The notes: a model not told the origin generated them from the letters alone. Positions 48,523 through 60,434 are shown, counted from the stretch's first letter. The stretch: DNA of 64,000 bases from Canna indica (GCA_034359265.1 CP136896.1:23467501-23531500); one strand, 5' to 3'. Made by a program: numbers and translations.

Positions 48523-49114
48523 TCGTAGATTGTGATTTCACCATCCCTTCTACAATTCGTCTCGATCTTGTAATGGCTCTAGAGTCGGTAGCGTCTACAC
48601 CCCCTAGGTTCGATGACTCAAATTTTGTTCTTTGGAAATATAGGATGTACACCTATTTAAAGACTAAAGGGTTTGGAGTCTTTAACATGTTACATTGGGA
48701 ATTCATTGAACCTAAGGATGATATGCATGCTTGGAGTGAAATGGATAAGAAAATGTTCAAGTATAATGGAGATGCCATGAATTATATTCTTTGCATATTA
48801 CCAAATGACATCTTAGAAAAAGTCATGCATTGTTCTTCGGCTTTTGATTTATGGGTCTCGTTAAATGTTTTATATGATTATGCCAAAACCGAAGAAATTG
48901 ACACTTTCGATGAAGGTGGTGATGACAATGGTCACACACCTACTACTAATCCTGGTTTTGATGCCCATAGCTATTCTAGTCAAAGAAGTAGCACCAAGAG
49001 CCGTAAAGGAAGTGTAATTTGTCATGCTTGCAAAGAGAAGGGGCATGTGTAGAAAAATTGCCCAAGCATGAAAAACAAAGCAAGGAAGAGGTCAAGTGCC
49101 ACTACTAGAAAAAT

Positions 49115-49497
49115 GGTCATCAGCAACGGCTGATGCCGTTGCTGAGCCGTTGCTGAAGAGCATCAGCAACGGCTGAGCCGTTGCAATAGAGCCGTGACAG
49201 AAAGTCGCGTTGCTGATGACTTCGCAACGGATCAGCAACGGCCGCTCGGGCCGTCGCTCAAAACATTATCAGCAACGGCCGCTCGGGCCGTCGCTAAAAC
49301 TATTATCAGCAACGGGTTTGCCACAGACCCGGAGCCGTTGCTGATAACATTAATAGCAACGGCCGCTGAGTCCGTAGCAACGCCGTTAGTAAAACGCCGT
49401 CGCTAAGCCGTTGCTGTAGGTCATCAGCAACGGCTTTCGATACACTTTTAGCAACGGCTTTCCCACGGATACCCGTGGGAAAGCCGTTGCTGATGAC
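49115..49497 (-). repeat. CACTA copy 3 3' subterminal array
   Basis: Repeated CAGCAACGGC and GCCGTTGCTGA motifs in both orientations, with loops such as TTTCCCACGGATACCCGTGG forming longer palindromes (about 49448-49492). Confidence 0.85.
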
Positions 49498-49797
49498 CAA
49501 TACCTGCAACCAAAAAATTTGAAAATTTCAAATTTCCATTGATACATTGATACATTTATCTGATACATAACTCACACACCCATACCCTCATACACACATT
49601 CATTCACACATCACAAACACCTCATACACATTCATTCACACATCACAAACACACCAACATATATACATCAAAACAATTATACTTATATTGATAATTATCC
49701 ACGATAGTATAAAAACAATTCAAATGCAAAATTGAAGTATCAATATCCAAACAAAATAAGTTAAACAAGTTCAATATCCAAACAAAAAATCTCACGA

Positions 49798-51333
49798 TCA
49801 AGATGGAGGATGGTCTGGATTATATGGCGGGGTCTGGAGCGCTTGAGTGTACACCAGCGTAGACTGACTCGAGGACGACGGATTAGATGATGCCGAAGAG
49901 ATGCCTGCTTCGGGATGACCTGACATGTTGCGTAGCATAGATTGTATATCTGCCATCATCTGACTCTGGTGCTCCATCATCTCAGTCTGACGCGCGATCG
50001 TCTCCTCTAGAGTCCTTATTCTGTTACTATGATCATAACTGGATCTAGAGGTGGACGACCGCTCACCAGCGACCGGAGGGGTCGGTGCCCCAAGTGGCCC
50101 TAGTACGGCTCACGCATGACCACTATCTGCGAAGCCATATACGCGGCCATGGTCCCAGCCACCTGCGGCCTCGACCCACGATGCTGCGTCAAAGTCCTCG
50201 GGGGTACCCCCGCGCTGCACCACCGTCTGGCTGTAGGTCTCCTACTCGAGTTTGATTTTTTGTTTAATATTTATCATAAAACTTAAATTATAAATATATA
50301 ATGAATAATTTAAACAAATATATAATTACCATAATGTATGCAGCGCGGTTGTGGATGTACTCCCCCGTCCCATGTGCTCGACGGTGAGTCCGCTCAAACA
50401 CCGCCATCGGGGAGGGTCGCTGGACACTCCCGTCATCCGACACCGTCGTCTATATTTACAAAACAAATACATTAATTAGTACACATAATAACAAATAAAA
50501 TATATAATTAAAAGATATACTTACCATACGGTTTGCGTGCACTGCAAATGCAACAGAGCCGCCGGTGTGACGCGCTGCTCCTCCCGACATGCGATTTCTA
50601 GCTGCATTCCGAGAAACCTCCTGCCATCGATCCGTCGACCATATCCCCACGAGCTGGTCCCATATATCCGGAGTAATTCAACTGGGGCCATATCCCCGAG
50701 TCTCCGCGATGTTAGTGGTCCCAGCTCGGGCCATCGCTTGGGACCGAGCCTGCCCCAGCTGCCCGTTGTACCTTGCCCGGGAAATAGCCTCCCAGGCAGC
50801 GTAAATGAAGGGCCTCTGGTCCTCGGCCCATGTATAGCGAGCTTGCAAAATAATAATATCAGTACCAATATTAATATATCATCATGCATGTAAAAAATAA
50901 TAATAATACGTGCCTCAAACTCGCGCCATAACATGTCGACGTGCTCGCTAGGCACGTGAGACCACGTAGGCCATGCCCCGTGCATGTATCGTCGAATAGT
51001 AGAAGAAATGCTCCTCGGCACTTCTTCTTGCTCGAACCTGCACAACAAAAATAAATTTTAATATTATATTATGATATAATGAATTTGTAATGATTCATAA
51101 TTCATGATATATTACCGCTCCCCAATCACGCTAATCAATCTACGTGACTCTGTGGCTGGAGGAGGCTGCCACCTGTTCGGCCCGCGTGGCCGCCTACGTC
51201 TGGATGTACTAGCCTCGGCAGTATCATCGGAATGAGGATCAGCAACAGGTGGATCAGCAGCATGAGTAAGTGCTGGAGTCTCACCGATCGGAGACTCCGA
51301 AACTCTCCTGCGTCGATAACCACGACCAGACAT
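49798..51333 (-). pseudogene. CACTA second ORF (TNPA-like, Transposase_24 family), one nonsense codon
   Basis: Five exons on the minus strand: 51333-51116, 51037-50910, 50841-50525, 50449-50330, 50241-49798. They sum to 1227 nt (409 codons including stop) with matching phases and usable GT-AG sites. The middle region carries the plant Ptta/En/Spm signature (AWPTWSHVPSEHVDMLWREF, IWDQLVGIWSTDRWQEVSRN, ARHTGGSVAFAVHANRM, SPMAVFERTHRR). The C-terminal part is a likely coiled coil plus Ser-rich tail. A TGA at about 50109-50111 interrupts exon E where copies 1 and 2 have CGA (Arg), a single CpG transition. The upstream 260 or so residues would still be made. Expected role: binding of the subterminal repeats. 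Confidence 0.85.
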
Positions 51334-51408
51334 ATCTGTCGAACAGACATATAATCAGATTATTGTATAAATAGTAGAGATATATTTAATAAAATATATA
51401 CTTTACAA

Positions 51409-54400
51409 TTATTCTTCATCATCTGAATAATAGTCTTCGAATTCTTCTTCTTCTTCCTCTTCTTCCTCTTCTTCATCTTCTTCATCTCCAGCTTCCTCAA
51501 TTTCATGATCGTCATCATCAGCATATTCAACTTCTAATTGAATTGACGTTGTGTCTGCATCCTCGAGTATTGGAATAATACGATCCACAGCAGGAAGATC
51601 ATCTTCTTGATAGAAACCAGGAGGATCATTTTCTCCTACTATCGGATCAATTTTTCCTCTACCTTTTGTCTTACAGACTACACGCCAATCCGCTCTATCT
51701 TTATTTCGAGCCGGATACTTCGCGTAATATACTTGTTCGGCTTGTGATGCCAATATAAAAGGCTCATTTGCTGCCAATTTTGATTTGTAATTGACCTCAA
51801 CAAGTTTGTATTTTGGATGAACTTTCATGCCCCTTTCTGTTGTATCGAACCAATGACATCTAAATAGGATCACTGATTTCAAGCCGAAGTAGTGCAACTC
51901 TATCACTTCTTCCACCAGTCCATAAAAATCCATATCACATTCAACATAGGTTGTCCCTTTCACGCAGACCCCAGCATTCATCGTCTTTTTTGTAGATGAA
52001 TATTCAAGTGTGTGAAATTTATACCCGTTAACAAAATATCCGCTATAGCACAACACAAGTCGCGACGGTCCACTAACAAACTCAAATATTCTTTCATCTA
52101 TTTCAGCTCTGTGATCTTTGCTGTAAGTCTGAATCCAAGTAGGGAAATCACGATTCCGTAATCTCTCCAATTCTTGATCGTTGTGAATAGAGTATTTTTG
52201 CACCATCTCAATGTCAAATATTTCAATGAATTGTTCAATCTCTGGACAATTGAGTAATACATACAAGTGTGTCAAATGATACTCTTCATCGCTTAAGTGT
52301 CGAGATGGACGAGAACCAAAAGCACGACCAGAGTGACAAAATATATTTAAACGTCCATCTGAATGTCGAACACCCCCGTCGTCGTTACGTGGAAGACGAT
52401 CAAATCTTGTATGTACTGTCGATTCAAAGTAAAATGAGCAGAATGTTGAAATTTCTTGGATGATATACGATTCAGATATTGATCCTTCAACAGCTGCGGT
52501 GTTCTTTACTTTTTTCTTCAGACGATTCATGTATCTTTCAAATAAGTACATCCAACGATATTGAACGGGGCCACCAACTCGTGCCTTGTATGCCAAGTGT
52601 ATCGGTAGATGCTCCATCGAGTCAAAAAATGCAGGAGGGAAAAATTGCTCCAGCTTGCATATGATTTCAACAATATTATTTTCAAGTGTTGACATATCTT
52701 CGACTCGAAGGACATTTGCACAGATGCTTCTAAAAAACATACTTAATTCAGTCAACGGACCCCAAATATTATCAGGTAGAAGATCTCGAAATGCGATCGG
52801 AAGTAATCTCTGCATGAATACATGACAATCATGGCTCTTCATCCCTGATATTTTGCAATCATCAACGTTCACACATCGAGATAAGTTTGAAGCATATCCA
52901 TCGGGTAATCTGAGTTCTTTTACCCATTGACAAACATCTTTGATCTGTTGTTTATTTAACACATATAGGGCCTTCGGTTTCAGATATCGTCCGTTGACCT
53001 CTTGTAACTCCAACTCTGGTCTTTTACAAAGTATTTTCAGATCATGTCGGGCTTTGACATTATCTTTAGTTTTTCCAGAAATATCCATCACAGTGTTGAA
53101 AATATTATCAAACACATTTTTTTCAATGTGCATGACATCTAAATTATGTCGAATCAATAATGAACTCCAATAGGGCAATTCCCAAAAGATACTTTTTTTC
53201 ACCCAGTTGTGTGTTTGGCCAAAACCTGACACTCTTTCATTGCGACCAAATACTATATCTGGAAGTGCTGAAACACGTGCTAACATTTGTTCACCAGACA
53301 ACATCGGTGGTGGCCCATCTCTTTCGACTCTGCCCTTAGTAAATTTATTACGATTCCTTCGATACTGGTGATTAACCGGTAGGAATCGACGATGACAATC
53401 AAAGAATGAGATTTTTCGTCCGTTCTGAAGACTGATTGATTTAGAGTGTTCCATACAATACGGACAAGAGAGTCGGCCGTGAGTGCTCCAACCCGACAAC
53501 ATGCCGTACGCCGGGAAATCATTGATTGTCCACAAGACCGCGGCCTTTAAATTGAAGTTTTGCTTCCGATGACAATCATAAGTGACAGCTCCCTCAGTCC
53601 ACAATGTTTTCAATTCATCTATCAAGGGTCTGAGAAATATGTCAATTTCTTTTCGCGGACCCTTAGGACCCGGAATAATCATCGAAAGATAAATAAATTC
53701 ATCTTTCATGCACATTGACGGTGGCAAATTATAAACTGTCAGCAGCACTGACCAAACTGAATAAGGAGTTGCAGAATGTCCAAACGGATTAAAACCATCT
53801 GTGCACAATCTCAATCTGATATTTCTAGTATCCCTAGCAAATGAAGGATAACATGTATCCAAATGTTTCCATGCTTCACTGTCAGATGGATGAGTCATTA
53901 CTGTATCATCACGACTTCTTGCATGCCAACTCATGTAGGGGGCTGTCTTTTCCGACATGAATAACCTTTGAAGCCTCGGTGTTAGTGGAAAATACCGAAG
54001 CACCTTAAACGAGATATTTTTCTGTCGGACCGATTTCTTCTCCTTGTAACGAGGGTGTTGACATACAGGGCATTTATCCAACTGCACATTTTCTTTATAA
54101 TATAAAATGCAGTTATTTTGGCACGCGTGTATTTTTTCGTACCCAAGCCCCAATTTTCTCATTAGCTTTTTAGTCTTATAAAAAGTAGGCTCAAACTTGT
54201 TATCAGTAGGCAGCATTCCATTAATCAATCCAGCAATCCGATCATACGCAACTCCGCTGATATTACAATCGGCCTTGATGCTTAAGAGCTGTGTCATTGC
54301 TGAAAACCTAGTGTATTTAGAACAATTCTCATACAAAGGTTCATCGGCAGCTTTCAACATCTCGTAAAATTCTGCAGCTTCTTTATTCGGTAATTCAATC

Positions 54401-54768
54401 TCTACCGCAGCCCCTACTTCTGTGATATCAACCGCTGTAGTATCTGGTGGGATTGATGTCTGAAGATCTGGCCGATCAACATTATCATTCAGGTGGAATT
54501 GACCCCCAAGACTATCAAGTATCATAGTTCTATAGGGATTTGACCCCCTACATTGACTGGATGAAGAAGCACCAGCAGAGGAAGATTCACCATATGTCTG
54601 AACGACAGGATTGCTCGACGTCCCGACTTCGCGTGACTCCCCGTGACAAGTCCATAGAAAATATCTTGGTGCAAATCCTTTGGTATATAGATGCAGAGTG
54701 ACAGTCTCCCGATCGAAAAATCGTCCATTTGAACAAATGCGGCACGGACATCGGATTTGATCACCCAT
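51409..54768 (-). CDS. CACTA transposase (TNPD-like, Transposase_21/tnp2), 1119 aa
   Basis: Uninterrupted 1119-codon frame. Domains in order: rest of the transposase-associated domain (CPCRICSNGRFFDRETVTLH, residues about 5-40); Transposase_21 catalytic region (LRLCTDGFNPFGHSATPYSV; HNLDVMHIEKNVFDN); DUF4218 (CHVFMQRLLPIAFRDLLPDN; EHLPIHLAYKARVGGPVQYR); DUF4216 (RCHWFDTTERGMKVHPKYKL); a very acidic tail. The usual N-terminal start lies about 40 codons upstream in another frame (MSADRSWMYRRLDRGALTN, from about 54887). A single-base shift near 54775-54785 separates the two, unless a small intron joins them. The catalytic part is intact, so this is the only plausible active transposase source in the window. 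Confidence 0.88.
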   Translation of the reverse strand: MGDQIRCPCRICSNGRFFDRETVTLHLYTKGFAPRYFLWTCHGESREVGTSSNPVVQTYGESSSAGASSSSQCRGSNPYRTMILDSLGGQFHLNDNVDRPDLQTSIPPDTTAVDITEVGAAVEIELPNKEAAEFYEMLKAADEPLYENCSKYTRFSAMTQLLSIKADCNISGVAYDRIAGLINGMLPTDNKFEPTFYKTKKLMRKLGLGYEKIHACQNNCILYYKENVQLDKCPVCQHPRYKEKKSVRQKNISFKVLRYFPLTPRLQRLFMSEKTAPYMSWHARSRDDTVMTHPSDSEAWKHLDTCYPSFARDTRNIRLRLCTDGFNPFGHSATPYSVWSVLLTVYNLPPSMCMKDEFIYLSMIIPGPKGPRKEIDIFLRPLIDELKTLWTEGAVTYDCHRKQNFNLKAAVLWTINDFPAYGMLSGWSTHGRLSCPYCMEHSKSISLQNGRKISFFDCHRRFLPVNHQYRRNRNKFTKGRVERDGPPPMLSGEQMLARVSALPDIVFGRNERVSGFGQTHNWVKKSIFWELPYWSSLLIRHNLDVMHIEKNVFDNIFNTVMDISGKTKDNVKARHDLKILCKRPELELQEVNGRYLKPKALYVLNKQQIKDVCQWVKELRLPDGYASNLSRCVNVDDCKISGMKSHDCHVFMQRLLPIAFRDLLPDNIWGPLTELSMFFRSICANVLRVEDMSTLENNIVEIICKLEQFFPPAFFDSMEHLPIHLAYKARVGGPVQYRWMYLFERYMNRLKKKVKNTAAVEGSISESYIIQEISTFCSFYFESTVHTRFDRLPRNDDGGVRHSDGRLNIFCHSGRAFGSRPSRHLSDEEYHLTHLYVLLNCPEIEQFIEIFDIEMVQKYSIHNDQELERLRNRDFPTWIQTYSKDHRAEIDERIFEFVSGPSRLVLCYSGYFVNGYKFHTLEYSSTKKTMNAGVCVKGTTYVECDMDFYGLVEEVIELHYFGLKSVILFRCHWFDTTERGMKVHPKYKLVEVNYKSKLAANEPFILASQAEQVYYAKYPARNKDRADWRVVCKTKGRGKIDPIVGENDPPGFYQEDDLPAVDRIIPILEDADTTSIQLEVEYADDDDHEIEEAGDEEDEEEEEEEEEEEFEDYYSDDEE

Positions 54769-54961
54769 GCTAACAAATTTCGATTCGAATAGGCGAAATT
54801 GAGGAAGTACGTTACGCCTAATCGAAACTCATTCGTTAAAGCTCCACGATCAAGACGTCGGTACATCCAACTTCGATCAGCCGACATGATTCTGTCAATC
54901 AATGACAATTTCTTTGGTTAATGTCTTTAGGTGAGATTGTCCTATTCCATTCGGGATTTAT

Positions 54962-55151
54962 GTTATTCGTACTGCACTTACGTTTTTATTTTAACTGTTA
55001 ACTAATTATTCTAAATTTCGACAGCATCTCCCTACAGTTCTCCGAATACGCATATCATCTGGGCGCGTATCGGAGAACAAGAGAGATGTTGCTGAAATTT
55101 AGAATAATTAGTTGACAGTTAAAATAAAAACGTAAGTGCAGTACAAATAAC
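54962..55151 (-). repeat. Long hairpin upstream of the transposase, CACTA copy 3
   Basis: Same structure as 38318-38507: arms of about 75-80 bp bearing TGCACTTACGTTTTTATTTT and its complement, small central loop. Positions that differ between copies 2 and 3 tend to leave pairing intact or nearly so. Confidence 0.88.
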
Positions 55152-55369
55152 TATATTCCCAAATTGTCCAATCAGGGACAATTCAAGAATTGTACGTCGT
55201 ATAAAAGATCATCTACTTCTTTTACACGAACATACAATTCCCGAACGGATCTAAGGTTTTGCTAAATCATATCCGATCGTCGATGCGTACGTGAAACATA
55301 TCAACTCGTCGGAGGATGATTATTTTCTAAATGTTTCGAGACAGTTCGAGTCCATATTGGACGATTTCG

Positions 55370-55545
55370 GGGCGCGTCCGAAGTGGACGATTCCGGCGCG
55401 AGTCCGAAGTGGATGATTCGGGCGCTAGTCCGAATTGCACGATTCCGGCGCGCGTCTGAAGTGGACGATTCCGGCGCGAGTCTGAATTGGACGATACCGG
55501 CGCGCGTCCGAAGTGGACGATTCCGGCGCGCGTCCGAAATTAATC
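55370..55545 (-). repeat. 26-bp minisatellite in CACTA copy 3
   Basis: Six or seven units of GTCCGAAGTGGACGATTCCG plus GCGCGC, more degenerate than the 12-unit array of copy 2. Confidence 0.85.
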
Positions 55546-55979
55546 TAAACCGTAATAATTAATCTAACAAATTAAATAATTAATCTAAACAATTAATTAA
55601 CAATTATAAAATAATTAATTAACAATTATAACATAATATAAATTATATATATAAATTATAAATTCCGGCGCCGGAGTCCACCCTCCGGCGCCGGCGTACA
55701 GTGGTCGGACACACTGTCCGGCCACTGCAGAAGGTCCGGCGGCGGCCATCGGCCGACCGCCGCCGGCCGAAACCCTAGAAATAGGGTTTCGGTCGGGTGA
55801 TTCCCGCCGGCCGCAGGGAAGAGACGGCCGCAGGGAGGAGACATACCTGAACAAGTCGGAAGCAGCGGTCGGCGTCGTCGGCATCGGCAGCAGCGGCAGC
55901 GGCGGCGAGTGGCGTCGGCAGGAGCGGCGGCAGCAGCGGGAGGAAGAAGGGTCGGGCGCGAGAGCGTGCCCTATATAAA

Positions 55980-56265
55980 CTTATCAGCAACGGCTCACTC
56001 GCCCGTTAGAACGCCGTTGCTGATAAGTTATCATCAGCAACGGCTCACTTATCCGTTAGAAAGCCGTTGCTGAAAATTAGAATATCAGCAACGGCTCACC
56101 TTTCCGTCCGAAAGCCGTTGCTGATAATTAAAATAATCAGCAACGGCTCGGTTTTCCGCTAGAAAACCGTTGCAGATACAGTTTTCTGCAACGGCTCGAG
56201 CGGCCGTAAGAATGCCGTTGCAAATAGCAACGGCTTGAGCGGCCGTCGCTGATAGCCGTTGCTGA
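55980..56265 (-). repeat. CACTA copy 3 5' subterminal palindromic array
   Basis: About six palindromic units TCAGCAACGGCTCAC...AAGCCGTTGCTGA, directly comparable with 37053-37331. Confidence 0.85.
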
Positions 56266-57187
56266 AGACGAAGTTTCTAGTAGTGTGCTTCCATCTCCAC
56301 CTCTCACACATTTGAAGCACCCTCTAGCAATGACTATGAAGCTACTTCAAAAGTTTGCCTCATAAGTACCAAAGATGAGGTACACTCTTCTTCTTCTAGT
56401 CATAATAATAATGTTATTACTAGCTAGCTCATCTAGTTCATTCAATATGCCATATGAAGAACTAGTTGATGAATGTCAAAAAATGTATGCCTTGCTTGTT
56501 AAAAAAGATAACGAAAATAAAAGATTGAAAAAGGAAAATGTAATGCTTAATTCTCATTTGTATGAATCCAAACTAGAAAATGAAAATGTGAGATCTAGGT
56601 CATTTGATTCATGCCATGAAAATGTAGAACATGAGCTTAAGGATTTGAAGCTTAAAAATAATAATTTAGAAAATGAGAATAGCAAGTTAAAATCTCAATT
56701 GCATGCATTTCATAAATCCGTAGATGATTTGAAAAATGAGATGTTGATTTTGAGTAAGAAAGTTAATACTTCCTCTTTTAACTCTAAACATCAAAATGTC
56801 TCATTTAGAAAACCCCAAAAGAAAAATATTTTATCTAAGAATGCCCATGCTCATCATACCTCTCATGCCATGCATTCTACCATTAGACCTCATAATTATG
56901 AGAAGATGAATGAGGTTTCTAAGAATGCTGATACTTATCATGTTTCACATGACAAACATTCTAAAAATAAATCTCATGTCCATAACAAAAATAAAAAGAA
57001 ATTTAATGGACATTATTTTTGTTGTGGTATTTTTGGCCATGCTATTTTTGATTGTGCATTTAAGAAAAATCCAAGTGTAGTTAAGACACTTTGGATTCCT
57101 AGACCAACTCACCCCCGAGGACCCAAAGCCATTTGGGTACCAAAAGTTTCATCTTCTTTTGTAGGGGGAGCTACCACACAAGGATGA

Positions 57188-60100
57188 ATGAGAAGTGGCG
57201 TATTGGAGTTGACCATGGACTTGAATGATGAATCATCCCTTGGTTGCAACTTCAAGCTACCTTGATGCCTTAGGTAAAGTTGGCATCAAAACTATTCCGA
57301 TATCATCTCCTATATCCCTTTGCTTTATCTAAGTTGGAGTATTGATACATGCTTAAAATTTATTGATTTTCCCCGCTCTTAATATATTTTAAAAACATTT
57401 TTGATTTTTGATTTTCCGGTCTCTTCGGAGACCCAAGTGGCCTGTAATGGGCCTAAGCGACCTTGTGGTTATAAATCGTAGGCTTTTTGTGGCTTTCGGT
57501 TTTCATCCAATAGGAAGGGTTGGAGATCATATTTTTCATTTATTATTTTTGTGATCTCTTAAAATTCGTTTTGATATCACTCGATTTCATTTTGAAATGA
57601 ATTTGAAACCATTTAGCAAAGTGATTTTTGATAATGATTCTTGATGTCTATCTTTGCTTTTTGGTTGAGTTAGCTTGCTAAGTAGCTATATTTTCTCTAA
57701 AAATATTAGTGTAGCTTACTTGCAAGTTATAAGTATTTTAGGAAGGCTAACTAGGAAGAAAAAGATTAGTTTGGCTAAATCATCATGAATAGGGTATAAC
57801 CTTGGTAATTTCAAAATCTTAGTGTTATACCTTAATACTTAAGATTAAAGTATGTCTCTATACTCATGATTAGAATTGCATGATAAGATACTTGATTTCT
57901 CATGAGTAGGCAGAATATTAGCACTTAGACAAATTTCATTAAATGAAACTTACTCTAGGTTGATATTTACTAGTAGAGACCTTCTTGTAAGTCCAAACTA
58001 GTTTAACATGATAAGGGATCTTATTACTCAAATATTTCACATCCTAAGATCTCCTTAGATTCATTGTGATATCAAGATATCCTTATTTAAAATGAATCTT
58101 TTCTATCTAGCATACGTTGAATTGTTAATGAAAATTTGCATGGAACCTTTGCTATTTAGTATGCTAGCTTGCTAATAGGCATATAATTTCATTATGATAC
58201 TAATGAAGTCTACTTGCAAGTTAAAAATTTGAAAGGCTATGCTATCTAAAAGAAAATGAAAAATGAAATGAAAAAGTTGGGCCAATTTTCAAGAAATATG
58301 GTATGAATTTTATTTTGCAAAAATCTTTGAAAAATAATTGAATTTTCATGTTTAATGATGTCTCTATACTCATGATTGATTTTGCATGATAAATGTTTGA
58401 ATTTTCATAAGTAAGAAAAATTTGGATAACTTAGGCAATTTCATGATATCTTGATTGAATGAAACTTGTTCTAGGTTAAAACTCATATTAGAGACCTCAT
58501 TTTGAGTAAACATCAAACAAACATGTTTAGACACACATGATATGACTGTAGTTGTTTAATCTTGGAAATTCATGTGTAGATGAAAATGTGATAACTAGAT
58601 CACATTAGTAGACTTAAGCTTAAAAGGTTTGACCCAAGTCAATAAATTGACTTGGACACTTGATTTTAAGTCCAAATTTCATAAACATGTTTAGAAATAG
58701 GTATGACATGTTTTCATGTATTTAGAGTGAAAAATTCATATGGATATGAATAAAATGACATAGAGGTTAATTCATGTTTACCTCTCTTTGAACTATGTTG
58801 ACCCAAGTCAACAAGTTGACTTAAAGGTCTCATTTTCAACCCATATTTGTGGAACATGTTTAGAGTTACTCATGATAGGTATCCATAAGTTTAAGTTTGA
58901 AAAATCATGAGTAAATGTTAAGATTGAAACTTAGCAAGTTTCATAAAAACTAGTTTAGTTTTGAATGAAACCATGCTAGGTTGATATCTTGACTTAAGGA
59001 TATAATTTTCATTTCAAACTTGACATATACTCTTTACATGATCACATTGTGGTGTCATAAAAGTTTGAATGAAAACTAAGCAGTCTTTGAAAATAACAGA
59101 AAAATTATGGAATTGTCATTTGTTCAACAATTGGTATCACCAAGTTTAGTTATTTCTAGGAAAATATAGAAAAATTCTTTTTAGATGATTCTTGAAACTA
59201 CACATTCACTGAAAAATCTACTTTTATCAGTAAAAATTTCAAAAAGTTTTGTCAAGAATCTAATTTATAATGGAATTTTGAAGTTGGATTTCGAAAACAC
59301 AAAGTATCCTTATATGAAATATCAATCTTTCCGATACTTTAATTTTTCTTTGAAAACTTCATATAAAAACTCATGTACACCTTTTGGATTCCATTCCTAA
59401 TATCATTCACACAATTTCATGAGTAAAATTATTCCTAGGAATGATTTTGAATTCTTGAATGATAGCTAGAAATATCTAGTGTTTTCATTAAAATCAATAT
59501 AGGATGAAAAAGGAACTTAGAAAATTCATTTTGAGTTCAATCATGATACATGCATTTCAAATGACCATTCAATATTTGGTATCAGAATTTTCATCCAAAA
59601 ATTGGTTTCAAAAGTTTTTCATCAAAAATATGATATTGTATAAACTTAAAAGTTTGATTTTTGAAACCTTGAAGATAGGTTGACCTAAGTCAACAAAATA
59701 ACTTAAAAATCTCATCTTAAGCCCAAACTAAATTCATAGACTTATATTATCTCATGTTTGATGTCTAAATGCCTAACTTTGAGAAAACATGAGTAGATAG
59801 CAAAACATTGAGACTTAGCATTTTCATAGTTTTCATGCTTATTTCAAATGAAAACATGCTAAGTTCATATTTGGATCAAATGACATTAGGTTCACTTCAA
59901 ACTTGATATACATGATTTAAATGACTATATCTTTGTATTTTGAAAGTTTGAATGAAATTTAAAAATTTCATGAAAAAGAAACAATATTCATTTTGAGAAC
60001 ATACATGACTTATCTTGAATTCAAAAATTTAGCTTTAAACATATCATGTATGAATTAAGTTTCATGTTAAATACTTGTTTTCCATCCCTTTGGTTGAGAT

Positions 60101-60420
60101 TTTCATGTTTCATGAAAAATCTTTAAAGTCTCAACTTCATAAAAAATTACTTGTGTTTCATCCCTTTAACTAGATAGTCCTTTCTTGTCCTTTTTGATTG
60201 ATGTCACAAGGGGGAGAGAAGTATAAGAAAAAGGGTGAGAAGTGTATAAGAAAAAGGGGGAGAAAAGTATAGGTAAATAGGGAGGAAAATATAGGAAATA
60301 TATGCATATAGATAGGAGGAGTTTATCTCATAGATATGCATGTTGATAGGAGGAGAAATCCCTTAGTTGATATCCTATATGCTTTAATGATATATTTTCT
60401 TATGGATGTTTGTCATAATC
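57188..60420 (+). other. Conserved non-coding domain of gag-only element copy 2
   Basis: Collinear with 7158-10178 in reverse. It opens with a moderately conserved segment (GGTCTCTTCGGAGACCCAAG to TTGGTTTTCA-type phrase, about 57415-57530). It then consists of diverged direct repeats (for example about 57650-58010 against 58145-58525). TTGAC/GTCAA palindromes lie at 58629-58642, 58798-58811 and 59680-59693, matching the three in copy 1. No convincing ORF. Confidence 0.75.
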
Positions 60421-60433
60421 AAAAAGGGGGAGA
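60421..60433 (+). other. Polypurine tract of gag-only element copy 2
   Basis: AAAAAGGGGGAGA immediately before the 3' LTR start TGTTGG at 60435. Confidence 0.85.
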
Positions 60434-60434
60434 T

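Larger units (their letters stand above)
49100..56285 (-). mobile_element. CACTA transposon copy 3, nearly complete
   Basis: 7186 bp with ends CACTACTAGAAA (49100) and TTTCTAGTAGTG (ending 56285) and a perfect 3-bp duplication TGC (49097-49099, 56286-56288). Read from 56285 downwards the order is: 5' subterminal array, GC-rich leader region, 26-bp minisatellite, long hairpin, TNPD-like transposase, TNPA-like gene, 3' subterminal array. It is inserted in the gag gene of gag-only element copy 2, so it is the youngest layer of that stack. Confidence 0.95.
48573..57187 (+). pseudogene. Gag-like gene of element copy 2, split by CACTA copy 3
   Basis: The left part, 48573-49099, encodes the DUF4219/UBN2-like region and the first CCHC knuckle (CHACKEKGHV, then a TAG at 49050-49052 where copy 1 has Arg). 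The right part, 56286-57187, continues in the same frame after the TGC target duplication, with the coiled-coil segment, the second knuckle (HYFCCGIFGHAIFDC) and the C-terminal WVPK motif. The CACTA insertion and the stop make it non-functional in this copy. The homologous 481-aa protein at 10179-11624 is intact. Confidence 0.88.
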
